A stretch of 64,000 nt of DNA from Fulvivirga sediminis (GCF_016757215.1 NZ_JAESIY010000006.1:267301-331300); one strand, 5' to 3'. Numbered from the stretch's first letter, positions 15,807-25,727 are shown. A program made the numbers and translations. Notes: generated by a model from the sequence alone, not told the origin.

Positions 15807-17993
15807 TCATCTCCCTAATTCCAATTGATTCTTAACTAATTCATAATATGCTCCCTCCCTATTTGCAAGCTCATTATGTGTACCATATTCTGCTATTCGT
15901 CCATTATTTAAAACAATTATCTGATCCGCATTTTTCACCGTACTTAATCGGTGTGCAACCACTACAACTGTTCTGCCATCAAAGAATTCATTTAAATTCC
16001 TCATTATAACTTTTTCATTATTGGCATCAAGAGCATTTGTAGCCTCATCAAAGAATAGGTATCTTGGGTTTTTATAAACTGCTCTGGCTATTAAAATTCT
16101 CTGGCGCTGGCCTTGACTTAGACCATGACCATCATTGCCAATTTTAGTGTTATAACCTAAAGGCAGTGCTTTCACAAAATCCTGAATATTTGCAACTCGT
16201 ATGGCATAAAACAACTTTTCTTTATCAATTACCTCATCATTCACTGCAATGTTTTTTGCTATAGAATCCGAAAAAATGAAGCCATCCTGTAGCACTGCTC
16301 CGCATTGTTCTCTCCATATTTTATTGCCATAATTGCTCAGATTAATATCTCCTAATCTGATCTCTCCCTGAGTTGGCTCATAAAATTTTAGAAGGAGCTT
16401 TATCAATGTTGTTTTCCCACTACCACTGGCACCTACAATAGCAGTGATCTTACCCTCAGGGATCATAAAGCTCACATCATCCAAAACATATGCTGAATGA
16501 GGCCCTTCATATTGAAATTGAACATTTTCCAACTTCAATGAAAGGTCTGCGGGAAATATATCTACCTGTTTTTCCTCCTCGTTCTCCTCATCTTCCTGAC
16601 CATGAATCTCACCTAATCTTTCCAGGCTAATTTTAGCGTCTTGTGCGGTATGAATAAAACCAACAAGCTGGTTCAAAGGAGCATTCAACTGACCTATGAT
16701 ATACTGTATGGCCAGCATCATCCCCAATGTAATTTCACCATTTACCACTGCCTTTGCAGCTAAAAAAGTAATTAGAATATTTTTTAATTCATTAATGAAA
16801 TATGACCCCGCCTGCTGATATTGATTAAGTGCCAACCCTTTTATGCTCACTTTGAATAATATTGCCTGTATTCTCTCCCACTCCCATCTCTTTTGTTTCT
16901 CACTATTATGCAGCTTAATTTCTTGCATTCCGGTTATAAGTTGTATCAGGCTACTTTGATTGCTCGACATCTGATCGAACCTTTTATAATCGAGGTCCCG
17001 TCTTTTCTTCATGAAGATAAAAATCCACAAAACATAAAAAGCGCTACCTATAAGAAATACCCAAAATATCTTTAAATCATAAATGGCTAGTACAACTCCA
17101 AATATTAAGAGGTTGACAAATGAAAAAAGAACATTGAGTGTAGTAGAGGTCAGAAAAGCCTCGATCCTACTATGATCACCTATTCGCTGTAAAAGATCAC
17201 CAACCATTTTAGAATCAAAAAATGACAACGGCAGCCTCATTAGTTTGATCAAAAAATCCGAAAGAATTGAAATATTGATTCTAGTACCCATATGCAGTAA
17301 GATCCAACCTCGAATAAACTCTACTGCAGTACGGCTAAAAAATAGCATTAGCTGAGCAACTAAAATCAGGGTCACAAAATTCAAATCCTGATTTGCGATT
17401 CCAACATCTACAATGGACTGTGTAAGAAATGGAAATATTAATTGAAGAATACTTCCCAAAATCATCCCAAGCATCAATTGAGTGATGAATTTCTTATAAG
17501 GCCGAAAATATTTAAATAGGAATTGAAATCCAGAACGATTTAACTTTTCACCTGGCGCCTCATAAAAACCAGGTGAAGGTTCTAAAAAGAGTACCACACC
17601 TATTTCTGTATCTTTTTCTGAATCACTTAGCCACCCATCAAGAAATTCCTGCTTACTAAGTTTCATTAAGCCATGTGCTGGATCAGAAACCAAAACCGTA
17701 TTTTTTTTAAATTTATAAACAACAATAAAATGTCTCTGTCTCCAATGAGCGATAAAAGGAGTAGGAGCTTCCTTTTGAAGTTTATCATATTGTATTTTTG
17801 CCGCTAGTGTACGAAACCCTATTGCTTCAGCTGCATCACTTATACCTAGTAAAGAAACGCCCTCTCGCGTTATATGACTCTTCTTCCTCAATGATTGCAA
17901 AGAGTAGTTTTTACCATAATGCTTAGCAATAATTCTGAGGCAAGTAGGACCGCAGTCCATAGCATCTAACTGTATGAAATTTGGAAATCGCAT
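15807..17993 (-). CDS. lanT: C39-peptidase-containing ABC exporter (LanT type)
   Basis: Cleaves double-glycine leaders and exports the peptide. The N-terminal C39 domain (1-135) has the catalytic Cys in AMDCGPTCLR (Cys14), His88 in RHFIVVYKF and Asp104 in VSDPAHG. A six-helix transmembrane domain follows (about 160-450), then the ATPase with Walker A GASGSGKTTLIK, signature LSQGQRQRILIARA, Walker B YLFFDEATNALD and the H-loop VVVAHRLSTV. The length of 728 aa is normal. It is the first gene of the lanthipeptide unit, divergent from coaX; the 135-base gap should hold its promoter, although I do not see a clean TAnnTTTG. Confidence 0.95.
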   Translation of the reverse strand: MRFPNFIQLDAMDCGPTCLRIIAKHYGKNYSLQSLRKKSHITREGVSLLGISDAAEAIGFRTLAAKIQYDKLQKEAPTPFIAHWRQRHFIVVYKFKKNTVLVSDPAHGLMKLSKQEFLDGWLSDSEKDTEIGVVLFLEPSPGFYEAPGEKLNRSGFQFLFKYFRPYKKFITQLMLGMILGSILQLIFPFLTQSIVDVGIANQDLNFVTLILVAQLMLFFSRTAVEFIRGWILLHMGTRINISILSDFLIKLMRLPLSFFDSKMVGDLLQRIGDHSRIEAFLTSTTLNVLFSFVNLLIFGVVLAIYDLKIFWVFLIGSAFYVLWIFIFMKKRRDLDYKRFDQMSSNQSSLIQLITGMQEIKLHNSEKQKRWEWERIQAILFKVSIKGLALNQYQQAGSYFINELKNILITFLAAKAVVNGEITLGMMLAIQYIIGQLNAPLNQLVGFIHTAQDAKISLERLGEIHGQEDEENEEEKQVDIFPADLSLKLENVQFQYEGPHSAYVLDDVSFMIPEGKITAIVGASGSGKTTLIKLLLKFYEPTQGEIRLGDINLSNYGNKIWREQCGAVLQDGFIFSDSIAKNIAVNDEVIDKEKLFYAIRVANIQDFVKALPLGYNTKIGNDGHGLSQGQRQRILIARAVYKNPRYLFFDEATNALDANNEKVIMRNLNEFFDGRTVVVVAHRLSTVKNADQIIVLNNGRIAEYGTHNELANREGAYYELVKNQLELGR

Positions 17994-18128
17994 GGATATG
18001 AAGTCATCTATAGATCCTTAAACTTACAAATTACTTTCACTTTCTCAATATTTTTCTTCAATTCATTTAGTCCAAAACCTTTAACTATCTTAGCTTTAAA
18101 GCCCATTAAAATTCATAAAATATTTCTA

Positions 18129-18836
18129 GTGAATCTTATAATTGATTTTGGTAATACATCTATCAAAGCAGCGCTTTTTGATGGACCCAGGCTAATTGAA
18201 ACATACACAGGTATTTCCACTGAACATCTAATAAAATTAAGTAAGGAAAATAATCCTGAATATTTAATAGTTAGCAGTGTAACTAAGAGTCAGTTAGAAG
18301 TCTCCAATCTACTAGGTGCGGATATCATATATCTATCCTCCTCTTTACCACTCCCGTTCCAAATAAACTATAAAACACCACAAACGCTTGGACTCGATAG
18401 AATAGCAGGCATAGCAGGCGCCCAGGAGCTGTTCCCAAATCAAAATGTATTGGTGATAGACCTTGGTACTTGCATCACTTATGACCTCATCGACTCGAAA
18501 AATGTATACCATGGGGGAGGCATTTCTCCAGGGTTAAAAATGAGATTCAAATCATTACATAATTTCACGGCTAAACTGCCGTTAATAGAACCTACCAATG
18601 AATTTGAACTCATAGGTCAGTCCACCAAAGAATCTATCCTTTCTGGAGTAATTAACGGAATGATCTCCGAAATAGATGGAATAATTCGGATGTATACTGA
18701 CAAATTTGCACATTTGCGGATTATTATGTGTGGTGGAGATGCCAAATTCTTTGAAAACAGAATCAAAGCTAACATATTTGTAGCCCCTGAATTGGTATTA
18801 ATGGGCTTAAACAGGATATTACTTTACAATGTATAA
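18129..18836 (+). CDS. coaX: Type III pantothenate kinase
   Basis: First step of coenzyme A synthesis, using the acetate-kinase-like fold of CoaX. The N-terminal phosphate motif IIDFGNTSIKAALF, then LGLDRIAGIAGA, VIDLGTCITYDLI and YHGGGISPGLKMR are all characteristic. The length of 235 aa is typical. Translation appears to begin at a GTG directly after an upstream in-frame codon stretch with no ATG in reach. Its end overlaps the next gene by 8 bases, so the pair is probably co-translated. Confidence 0.95.
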   Translation: MNLIIDFGNTSIKAALFDGPRLIETYTGISTEHLIKLSKENNPEYLIVSSVTKSQLEVSNLLGADIIYLSSSLPLPFQINYKTPQTLGLDRIAGIAGAQELFPNQNVLVIDLGTCITYDLIDSKNVYHGGGISPGLKMRFKSLHNFTAKLPLIEPTNEFELIGQSTKESILSGVINGMISEIDGIIRMYTDKFAHLRIIMCGGDAKFFENRIKANIFVAPELVLMGLNRILLYNV

Positions 18837-20118
18837 ACTAAAATCAGGAATTTTATTAGTAGTTACTCTCTGTGTTTTCACGTCTGTAGCTATAGGACAG
18901 GCTTCCAAATCTCCTTTCACTTCTCGCGGAATAGGTGACATTAATAGCATGGGTCTCATTCATAATAAAGGAATGGGCGGAATTGGTGTTAGTAACGGTA
19001 CTCCTTGGAACCTTAATAATTTGAACCCCGCATTACTCCCATACAACTCGCTTACCATTTTTACTGCAGGTTTTTTGGGTGAGAAAAGAAATATTAGCAA
19101 TGCAACCACCTCAGAATCTAACTCAGGCGGTAATTTAGGATATTTGGCACTAGGATTACCTATTAAACCAGGTAAATGGACTTCGTCAATTGGACTCATG
19201 CCATACTCCAATGTTGACTATCAAAATAGTTACTATACCTCTGTAGCTAATACCAGCGACTCGGTGCGGGCACTTATTACCTCTCAAGGTAGTGGAGGGT
19301 TCAATCAACTTTACTGGTCTAATGGCGTAGCTCTTAATAAGAACTTCAGTGTGGGCTTAAAAATCACATACCTTTTTAGTAGTATTGAGCGCGAATTGAA
19401 CAATACTATTGAAGGTTTTTCTGATGGAATATCATACACCCCAAACCTTTTAACCCGTACCAGTGTTTCTGATTTCATGTTTAGCGGTGGTGTTGCATTT
19501 AGAAAAGACTCGATCTTTAATAACAAGATCAGGTTCAACGCAGGATTAACTTACGATATGAAAGCGAATGTAAAAGCAAAAAGGTACATTGCCACCGAAC
19601 AACTGGTGGGAAATCAAGCCGCAATAGCAGACACACTATCCTATGACCGCGGCGAAATTGTGCTTCCTCAGGCACTAACCGCAGGAATTTCATTTACCAA
19701 CGGTTATAAATGGACCGCAGGAATAGACGTAAAACTACAACAATGGTCTGATTTCAGAAACTTCAGAGGTAGTGATGATGGCATGAAAAACTCATATCAC
19801 ATAGCTCTAGGAGGAGAATTCACCCCAGATTATGCTTCGGTAAATAGTTATCTAAAAAGAGTGACTTATCGCCTAGGTGTTAATTATGAAAATACACCGT
19901 ATGTGCTTCCAAATCCGGAAACGGGAAAGCAAGTGAAAGATCTTGGCATCAATTTTGGCTGGTCATTACCAGTAGGCCGCTTGTCAAGTCTAGATTTTGC
20001 CTTTAAAGTGGGTAAAAGAGGAAGCATTAGTGATAACACTATAGAAGAAGACTACTACCAGGTTAACCTGGGCTTTAACTTTAATGACCAGTGGTTTATC
20101 AAAAGAAAATATGATTAA
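18829..20118 (+). CDS. Probable outer-membrane beta-barrel protein
   Basis: An N-terminal signal peptide (about 1-23, ending AIGQA) is followed by alternating beta-strand-like sequence with many aromatic residues. SKSPFTSRGIGDINSMG and the MGGIGVSNGTPWNLNNLNPA stretch resemble the start of FadL/PorV-like outer-membrane proteins of Bacteroidota. The end (QVNLGFNFNDQWFIKRKYD) has the strand-turn pattern of a closing barrel strand, though the last residue is not aromatic. It overlaps coaX by 8 bases and is followed 15 bases later by a TPR lipoprotein-like gene. The role is unknown; lipid or protein transport across the outer membrane is only a guess. Confidence 0.7.
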   Translation: MYKLKSGILLVVTLCVFTSVAIGQASKSPFTSRGIGDINSMGLIHNKGMGGIGVSNGTPWNLNNLNPALLPYNSLTIFTAGFLGEKRNISNATTSESNSGGNLGYLALGLPIKPGKWTSSIGLMPYSNVDYQNSYYTSVANTSDSVRALITSQGSGGFNQLYWSNGVALNKNFSVGLKITYLFSSIERELNNTIEGFSDGISYTPNLLTRTSVSDFMFSGGVAFRKDSIFNNKIRFNAGLTYDMKANVKAKRYIATEQLVGNQAAIADTLSYDRGEIVLPQALTAGISFTNGYKWTAGIDVKLQQWSDFRNFRGSDDGMKNSYHIALGGEFTPDYASVNSYLKRVTYRLGVNYENTPYVLPNPETGKQVKDLGINFGWSLPVGRLSSLDFAFKVGKRGSISDNTIEEDYYQVNLGFNFNDQWFIKRKYD

Positions 20119-20133
20119 GTAATAATTTTAAGA

Positions 20134-21435
20134 ATGATGAAAAGTAAAATAATGAAGCGCATCTTTTTGTTAGCGGCTATTTGTTTACAGACCTACATGC
20201 TTCAGGCGCAATGTAATGACTGGAACTGGCCTGAAGACAAAGCAAAAGCAGAAGAAAAAAACGTACTTTACACTGACGCAGTTAGAAATGATAACTTCAC
20301 TGCTGCTCAAAAACCGCATATGTGGTTATTGCAAAATGCACCTAAACTAAACACTTCCATATATATCAATGGAGAAAAAATATATAAAGGTCTGATAGAT
20401 GCTACTGATGATGAAACTAGAAAAGCAGCGTTAGTAGACTCACTTATGCTCATATATGATATGAGAATAGAAAACTGTGGTGAAGAGGCCGAAGTAACCG
20501 CCAGAAAAGCTTATCAGTTTTATGTTTACAACATCAGACAAAAAGATAAGCTTAAAGAAGTGCTAACTCACTTTGATAAAGCCTATGAACTTAATGGAAA
20601 CGACATACCTTACTACATGCACGTGCCTTACATGAGTGCCGTAGTTTACAATAAAAAATATTTAGACAACCTTACTGATATGGAAATATTAGAGCGCTAT
20701 GATAAAATCATGGAAGCAGTAGATTTCCAAATCAATGAAGGAGGTAAGTATGTAGATAAACTAGAGGATTATAAAAGTAAAATCGACGGATTGCTAGTAA
20801 GTGTTATCGATGTAGATTGTGATTTCGTAAGAGCCAATCTGGCTCCTAAATTCAAGGAAAATCCTACAGACCTTAAATTGGCTAAGAAAATATTTGCCTT
20901 TATGCTAAACGGCAAATGTACTGATGATCCTCTATGGTTAGAGGCCGGACAAGTAATTCAGGAAAAAGAGCCTACTTACGGACTTGCCAAAAACCTTGGT
21001 ATTAAATTTAAGGATTCAGACAAAACTAAAGCTGAAAAGTACTTCAACTTGGCTCTTAGCCTTACAGAAGATCCTTCTCAAAAATCTGACATGTACATAC
21101 AGTTAGGTTCATTAAAAAGTGGAGGTGCGGCATTAGAGCTATACCAGAAAGCACTTTCTGTTGATCCTAATAACAAAGATGCTTATAATGCAATGGGATA
21201 TGCTATCTCTCAAAGCTATAACAGCTGTAAACAAGGTAAAGACCCTGTAGAAGATAGAGGCGTATTCCTTTTAGCTTATGACTTTTTCTCTCAAGCTGGT
21301 AACTCCAGAATGATGAACTCTATGAAAGAACAATTCCCTTCTACCGAGGAGATATTTACTTTCAACCATGAAAAAGGTCAGAAAATCACTGTTGATTGCT
21401 GGGGTCGATCAACTACTATTAGAAGCAGAGATTAA
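20134..21435 (+). CDS. Exported tetratricopeptide-repeat protein
   Basis: Begins with a signal peptide (RIFLLAAICLQTYMLQAQ); the ATG at 20152 would give a more usual signal length than the ATG at 20134. The mature part is all-helical and TPR-like, the clearest repeat being SLKSGGAALELYQKALSVDP near residues 330-350, with a further unit around KAEKYFNLALSLTEDPSQK. Cys residues occur at CNDWNWPED and ENCGEEAE. It is probably periplasmic and a scaffold protein. It is the last gene of the coaX unit, closed by a strong terminator. Many Cytophagales carry a similar unnamed protein; function not known. Confidence 0.75.
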   Translation: MMKSKIMKRIFLLAAICLQTYMLQAQCNDWNWPEDKAKAEEKNVLYTDAVRNDNFTAAQKPHMWLLQNAPKLNTSIYINGEKIYKGLIDATDDETRKAALVDSLMLIYDMRIENCGEEAEVTARKAYQFYVYNIRQKDKLKEVLTHFDKAYELNGNDIPYYMHVPYMSAVVYNKKYLDNLTDMEILERYDKIMEAVDFQINEGGKYVDKLEDYKSKIDGLLVSVIDVDCDFVRANLAPKFKENPTDLKLAKKIFAFMLNGKCTDDPLWLEAGQVIQEKEPTYGLAKNLGIKFKDSDKTKAEKYFNLALSLTEDPSQKSDMYIQLGSLKSGGAALELYQKALSVDPNNKDAYNAMGYAISQSYNSCKQGKDPVEDRGVFLLAYDFFSQAGNSRMMNSMKEQFPSTEEIFTFNHEKGQKITVDCWGRSTTIRSRD

Positions 21436-21456
21436 TACATTGATCATATAATTTAT

Positions 21457-21495
21457 ACATGGGCCATGAATTTATGTTTCATGGCCCATGTTTTT
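21457..21495 (+). terminator. Terminator separating TPR gene from lptC
   Basis: A 14-bp perfect stem (21457-21470 with 21478-21491) ends in five T. An ATG at 21459 that would extend lptC lies inside the stem, which argues against that start. Confidence 0.9.
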
Positions 21496-21503
21496 ATATA
21501 GCT

Positions 21504-22043
21504 ATGAAACATCTATTATCTATATTCTTTATTATCAGTAGTTTACTTTTATTATCTTGTCGAGATTCAGATAAAAAAGTAACTGACATAAAGCCGTATG
21601 AAGGTCCTATTCAGGAAGCAGAAGACTTGGAACTTTTTTACAATGAGTCTGCCACGCTGAAAGTTAAACTAATTACAGACAGGCTTTTGGATTTCGCTAA
21701 TGGCAATAGAGAGTTTCCTGAAGGATTATATATGGAGTTTTATGATGAAGATGGCAAACTTTCCTCTACCTTAAAGGCCAACGAAGCCATTTATTTCAAA
21801 GAAGAAAACAAATGGAGAGGTCGTGGAGATGTGCAATTAAAAAACCTTGAAAATCAACAAGAATTAAATACTGAAGAATTATTCTGGAAGCCTGATGAAG
21901 AAAAAATGTTTACCGATAAATTTGTAACCATTAAATTGCCTGATCAAACGGTATACGGTACTGGTTTAGAAGCCAAGCAAGATTTTTCTGAATATCAAAT
22001 ATTAAAACCAGAAGGAATATTTTCTGTAGACGATAATGAATAA
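21504..22043 (+). CDS. lptC: LPS export factor LptC
   Basis: Links the inner-membrane LptB2FG extractor to the LptA bridge in lipopolysaccharide transport. Here it is predicted to be a lipoprotein: SIFFIISSLLLLSCRDSD has a lipobox ending at Cys, as is common for Bacteroidota LptC. The beta-jellyroll half with ANEAIYFKEENKWRGRGDVQ and TDKFVTIKLPDQTVYGTGLEA matches the LptC/OstA pattern. I choose the ATG at 21504, since the earlier in-frame ATG lies in a terminator hairpin. It overlaps the small membrane protein gene by 8 bases. Confidence 0.88.
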   Translation: MKHLLSIFFIISSLLLLSCRDSDKKVTDIKPYEGPIQEAEDLELFYNESATLKVKLITDRLLDFANGNREFPEGLYMEFYDEDGKLSSTLKANEAIYFKEENKWRGRGDVQLKNLENQQELNTEELFWKPDEEKMFTDKFVTIKLPDQTVYGTGLEAKQDFSEYQILKPEGIFSVDDNE

Positions 22044-22218
22044 ACTTTCTCCTATAATAATTTTTTCTCTAAGCGTAGCCTTTTTCATTATAGGCATACA
22101 CCAACTCATGACCGTAGGGCTAATGGCGTCTTACTGGATTTTTATGTTATGTTTAAGTCTTTTATTTTTATATAAACTTTTAAAAGACAAAAATAAGCAA
22201 GACAACACCTCTAAATAA
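22036..22218 (+). CDS. Small two-helix membrane protein (60 aa)
   Basis: Two hydrophobic segments (PIIIFSLSVAFFIIGIHQLM and SYWIFMLCLSLLFLYKLL) and a charged C-terminal tail. It overlaps lptC by 8 bases and ends 3 bases before the CNNM/CorC gene, so it is embedded in an operon and likely real. No family recognised beyond small inner-membrane protein. Confidence 0.7.
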   Translation: MNKLSPIIIFSLSVAFFIIGIHQLMTVGLMASYWIFMLCLSLLFLYKLLKDKNKQDNTSK

Positions 22219-22221
22219 TTC

Positions 22222-23505
22222 ATGGACCTATCCGTTCTAATTCCCATCGCCCTCACCTTACTATTTTCTGCTTTCTTTTCAGGAATAGAGATCGCCTTTG
22301 TTTCAGCTGATAAACTTCATATTGAACTACAGGGCAAAAAAGGCTACAGAACAGGGAAAATATTAGGTAAATTCCTGAATAATTCCAGCCGCTTTATAGG
22401 CACCACCTTAATAGGCAATACAATAGCTCTGGTAATATACGGTATATTTATGGCCAAATTGCTTGATCCATTCATTAGAGAAGCACTCCCAGAAGTAATC
22501 TATAATGAGCTCTCTGTGCTAATCGTTCAAACAGTAGCCTCCACACTCATAGTTTTACTTACTGCCGAGTTTCTACCTAAGAGCATCTTCCTCATTAACC
22601 CGAACTGGATGCTAACGATATTTGCCTTCCCTATGTATATTATATACTGGATTATGGGGCCAGTAGTATGGGCTATAGTTTCACTGTCAAAAGTGATCAT
22701 AACCAAAGTTATGGGGCTCGAATACTCTGAGGACAGGCCTGCTTTCCGGCTTACAGACCTTGACAACTATATAAAAAATACTATCCTCTCTGATGAAGAC
22801 ACAAACGTAGAGGTAGATACAAAAATATTTAATAATGCCCTCGAGTTTAAAAACATACGTATCCGCGAATGCATGATTCCGAGAACGGAAATCATAGCAG
22901 TAGACATAGAAGATGAACTGGCCGACCTAAAGAAAGCCTTTATTGATAGCGGCCATTCAAAAATATTAGTTTACGAAGACTCTATAGATAATGTAATTGG
23001 CTATTGCCATTCATTGGAGTTATTCAAAAAACCTAAGAATATTAAAGATATTCTTACACCTATTCTTATCGTGCCAGAAACCATGCTAGCAAATGAACTA
23101 ATGATTCAGTTCATCAATGAACGTAAGAGCTTGGCCTTGGTCGTAGATGAATTTGGGGGAACCTCCGGCATTGTAAGTATAGAAGACATTATTGAAGAAA
23201 TCTTTGGAGAAATTCAGGATGAACATGATGACGAAGATTGGGTAGAACAGCAGCTTGATGAGAATAATTACCTATTAAGTGCTCGCCATGAGATCGATTA
23301 CCTTAATGATAAATATGAATGGAATTTACCCACTGGAGACTATGAAACACTGGGAGGACTTATTTTATCCATTACCGAAGACCTGCCTCAGCCGGGTGAT
23401 TCTGTAACCCTCTCTCCTTTTAATTTTTCTATTCAATCCACTAATGATATAAGAATTGAGATAGTAAAACTTACATTAGATATTAAAGACTCTGAAAATA
23501 AATAA
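22222..23505 (+). CDS. CNNM/CorC-type transporter-associated protein (hemolysin family)
   Basis: Inner-membrane protein with an N-terminal CNNM (DUF21) transmembrane domain (about 1-150, LIPIALTLLFSAFFSGIEIA), a paired CBS domain (about 200-335, containing CMIPRTEIIAVD and the segment VVDEFGGTSGIVSIEDIIEE) and a C-terminal CorC/HlyC domain (YETLGGLILS). Related proteins are linked to Mg2+ or Co2+ handling rather than to haemolysis. The length of 427 aa is standard. The CBS motifs look intact, so nucleotide sensing is plausible. It is the last gene of the lptC unit. Confidence 0.88.
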   Translation: MDLSVLIPIALTLLFSAFFSGIEIAFVSADKLHIELQGKKGYRTGKILGKFLNNSSRFIGTTLIGNTIALVIYGIFMAKLLDPFIREALPEVIYNELSVLIVQTVASTLIVLLTAEFLPKSIFLINPNWMLTIFAFPMYIIYWIMGPVVWAIVSLSKVIITKVMGLEYSEDRPAFRLTDLDNYIKNTILSDEDTNVEVDTKIFNNALEFKNIRIRECMIPRTEIIAVDIEDELADLKKAFIDSGHSKILVYEDSIDNVIGYCHSLELFKKPKNIKDILTPILIVPETMLANELMIQFINERKSLALVVDEFGGTSGIVSIEDIIEEIFGEIQDEHDDEDWVEQQLDENNYLLSARHEIDYLNDKYEWNLPTGDYETLGGLILSITEDLPQPGDSVTLSPFNFSIQSTNDIRIEIVKLTLDIKDSENK

Positions 23506-23524
23506 TATGGAGCAAAAAACGTAG

Positions 23525-23555
23525 TTTGATTTTAGTTGGATACTATGTAAATTTG
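23525..23555 (+). promoter_or_regulatory. Bacteroidota promoter of the PpiD-like gene
   Basis: TTTG at 23525-23528 and TAAATTTG at 23548-23555 are separated by exactly 19 bases, matching the -33/-7 consensus. Transcription should start near 23562, about 27 bases before the ATG. Confidence 0.85.
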
Positions 23556-23588
23556 CGCCTCTTTTAAAATGAACGTATTATACACAAA

Positions 23589-25676
23589 ATGGCATTAATC
23601 AACACTCTGAGAAACAAAATGGGGAAGGTAGTGGTAGGTCTAATATCCTTCGCTATCCTGGCCTTTATCCTGGCAGACTTCGCTAGCAACCAATCAGGTC
23701 TATTTGGAAACGATAATAAAATCGGTGAAATTGCTGGGGAGAATGTCGACCTCAAGGAATTCCAAAGTCTGGCACAACAGCGCGAGGCTGAATACTCTAT
23801 TCAGTATAATCGCCAGCCTTCAGAACGTGATCGTCCTCTTTTAAGAAATCAGGCATGGCAGTTACTCATCAACAAATATGCATTCCAAAAGCAATATGAT
23901 GAAGTGGGTACTGAAGTGACGAGCGATGAGGTTTGGGATATGATTCAAGGCAAAAACCAAGATCCTAATGTTGCTAACTTCTTCACTAATCCTGAAACAG
24001 GCGAATTTGACAGACAGTTGTTTCTTAACTTCTACCAAAACATCGATCAGCAACCAGTAATGTACCAAAACTACTGGGCTATATTGAAGCAAAACTTAAG
24101 ACCAGGTAGAGAAAGGGTTAAGTTTGAAAATCTGATCATCAAAACCAACTACATTACAGATGCTGAGGCTGAAATGGAGTATCATGCTCAAAATGATGTA
24201 GCCGAAATAAAATACTTATACGTTCCTTACTATGCAATTAGTGATTCTATTGTGAATGTTTCTGACGGCGACTTGCAAGAATACTACAGCAAGAACAAAG
24301 AGAAATATAAATCAGAGCACACCAGAAGTTTAAAATACGTAACATTCCCTATAGTGCCTTCAGCAGAAGATTCTGCCTTTGTAAAAGAAGATATGCAGAA
24401 ATTAAAAGAAGAATTTAAAACTAGTAAAAACGATTCTCTCTTTGCCGGCACTAGCACTGATGGAGACACATTTTTCGGCCCTTACCACTCAGGGGTATTA
24501 CCTAAGGAGCTTCAGGCTAATGAAGGAAATCTTAACATAGGAGATGTAAAAGGACCATACTTAACTAACGATGGCTATGTTCTTTATAAAATATCTGATG
24601 TATATCAAGATACCGTATCATATGCCAAAGCAAGCCATATCCTAATAAAAGGAGATACCGATGAAGCAAAGCAAAAGGCTCAAGACTTGCTTAATGAGCT
24701 AAAAGGTGGTGCTAACTTTGCGACACTTGCGAGAGAAAACAGTGAAGATGGTAGTGCTAGCAGAGGTGGAGATCTTGGCTGGTTCGAATCAGGGAAAATG
24801 GTTCCTGAATTTGAAAAAGCTGTTTTCTCTGCTAATGGTCCTGGACTTGTAAATAACCTGGTAAAAACAAAATATGGCTATCATATCATTAAAGTAGATG
24901 AGGCAAAAACCAATCAGGCTTACAAAATAGCAAGAATTGACAGAAGCATCATAGCTAGTGACGATACAAGAAACACCGCTTTCAGTAAAGCAGATATTTT
25001 TGCCAATGAAGCCACAGACCTTAGCTCTTTTGAGGCTACAGCACAAGAAAAAGGGATAAGAGTAACTCCTGCCAACCAGCTTGCTCCTAACGACAGTAGA
25101 CTTGGGGTACTTGGAGAGGCTAGAGAAGTAGTACAATGGTTATTTAGAGATGCTTCTAAAGGAGATGTTTCTAAAGTATTTGAATTGGACAATGACTACG
25201 TAGTAGCGGTAATGACCGATGAAACAGAAGAAGGTTACAAAGACATTGCTGATGTTAAAACTGAAATTACTGCTGAAGTTAAAAAGCAGAAAAAAGGAGA
25301 TCAAATCATCCAAAAATTAAGCGGTCTTTCTGGCAGCTTGGACGAAAAAGCTTCTGCTTTTGGAGAAGATGCTAATGTTTATTCTACCAGTAATCTAAAG
25401 CTTAGTTCTAATTCAATACCTAATGTAGGTTTCGACCCTATGGCTGTAGGTGAGGCATTTTCACTAGATAATGGAGCCACTTCAGATCCTTTAAAAGTTG
25501 AAAATGGCGTATTAATAATCAATATGCAAAACAAAACTATTGCACCTGAAATAGCAGATTACTCTTCTTACAAAACTCAAATTGAGCAGCGTAACCAAAG
25601 CAGAACTGCCTTTAATATCGGTGAAGCCATTAAAGACGATGCTGACATAGAAGACTATCGCTATAAGTTCTATTAA
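23589..25676 (+). CDS. PpiD-like peptidylprolyl isomerase/periplasmic chaperone
   Basis: Membrane-anchored folding factor for exported and outer-membrane proteins. One N-terminal helix (about 12-31, VVVGLISFAILAFILADF) anchors it with the bulk in the periplasm. A SurA-N-like chaperone domain follows (about 40-200). The parvulin domain spans about 343-440 and includes KASHILIKGDTDEA, GGDLGWFESGKMVPEFEKAV and TKYGYHIIKV. The C-terminal region is a second chaperone-like half, giving the 695 aa typical of Bacteroidota PpiD/SurA proteins. It has its own strong promoter and terminator, hence a single-gene unit. Confidence 0.92.
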   Translation: MALINTLRNKMGKVVVGLISFAILAFILADFASNQSGLFGNDNKIGEIAGENVDLKEFQSLAQQREAEYSIQYNRQPSERDRPLLRNQAWQLLINKYAFQKQYDEVGTEVTSDEVWDMIQGKNQDPNVANFFTNPETGEFDRQLFLNFYQNIDQQPVMYQNYWAILKQNLRPGRERVKFENLIIKTNYITDAEAEMEYHAQNDVAEIKYLYVPYYAISDSIVNVSDGDLQEYYSKNKEKYKSEHTRSLKYVTFPIVPSAEDSAFVKEDMQKLKEEFKTSKNDSLFAGTSTDGDTFFGPYHSGVLPKELQANEGNLNIGDVKGPYLTNDGYVLYKISDVYQDTVSYAKASHILIKGDTDEAKQKAQDLLNELKGGANFATLARENSEDGSASRGGDLGWFESGKMVPEFEKAVFSANGPGLVNNLVKTKYGYHIIKVDEAKTNQAYKIARIDRSIIASDDTRNTAFSKADIFANEATDLSSFEATAQEKGIRVTPANQLAPNDSRLGVLGEAREVVQWLFRDASKGDVSKVFELDNDYVVAVMTDETEEGYKDIADVKTEITAEVKKQKKGDQIIQKLSGLSGSLDEKASAFGEDANVYSTSNLKLSSNSIPNVGFDPMAVGEAFSLDNGATSDPLKVENGVLIINMQNKTIAPEIADYSSYKTQIEQRNQSRTAFNIGEAIKDDADIEDYRYKFY

Positions 25677-25698
25677 AATATTTCTAACATAGATTATT

Positions 25699-25727
25699 AA
25701 AAGCGGGGAACTTAAGGCCCCGCTTTT
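25699..25727 (+). terminator. Terminator of the PpiD-like gene
   Basis: A 10-bp GC-rich perfect stem (25699-25708 with 25717-25726, allowing one base of loop choice) is followed by TTTTCTTATT. Confidence 0.88.
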
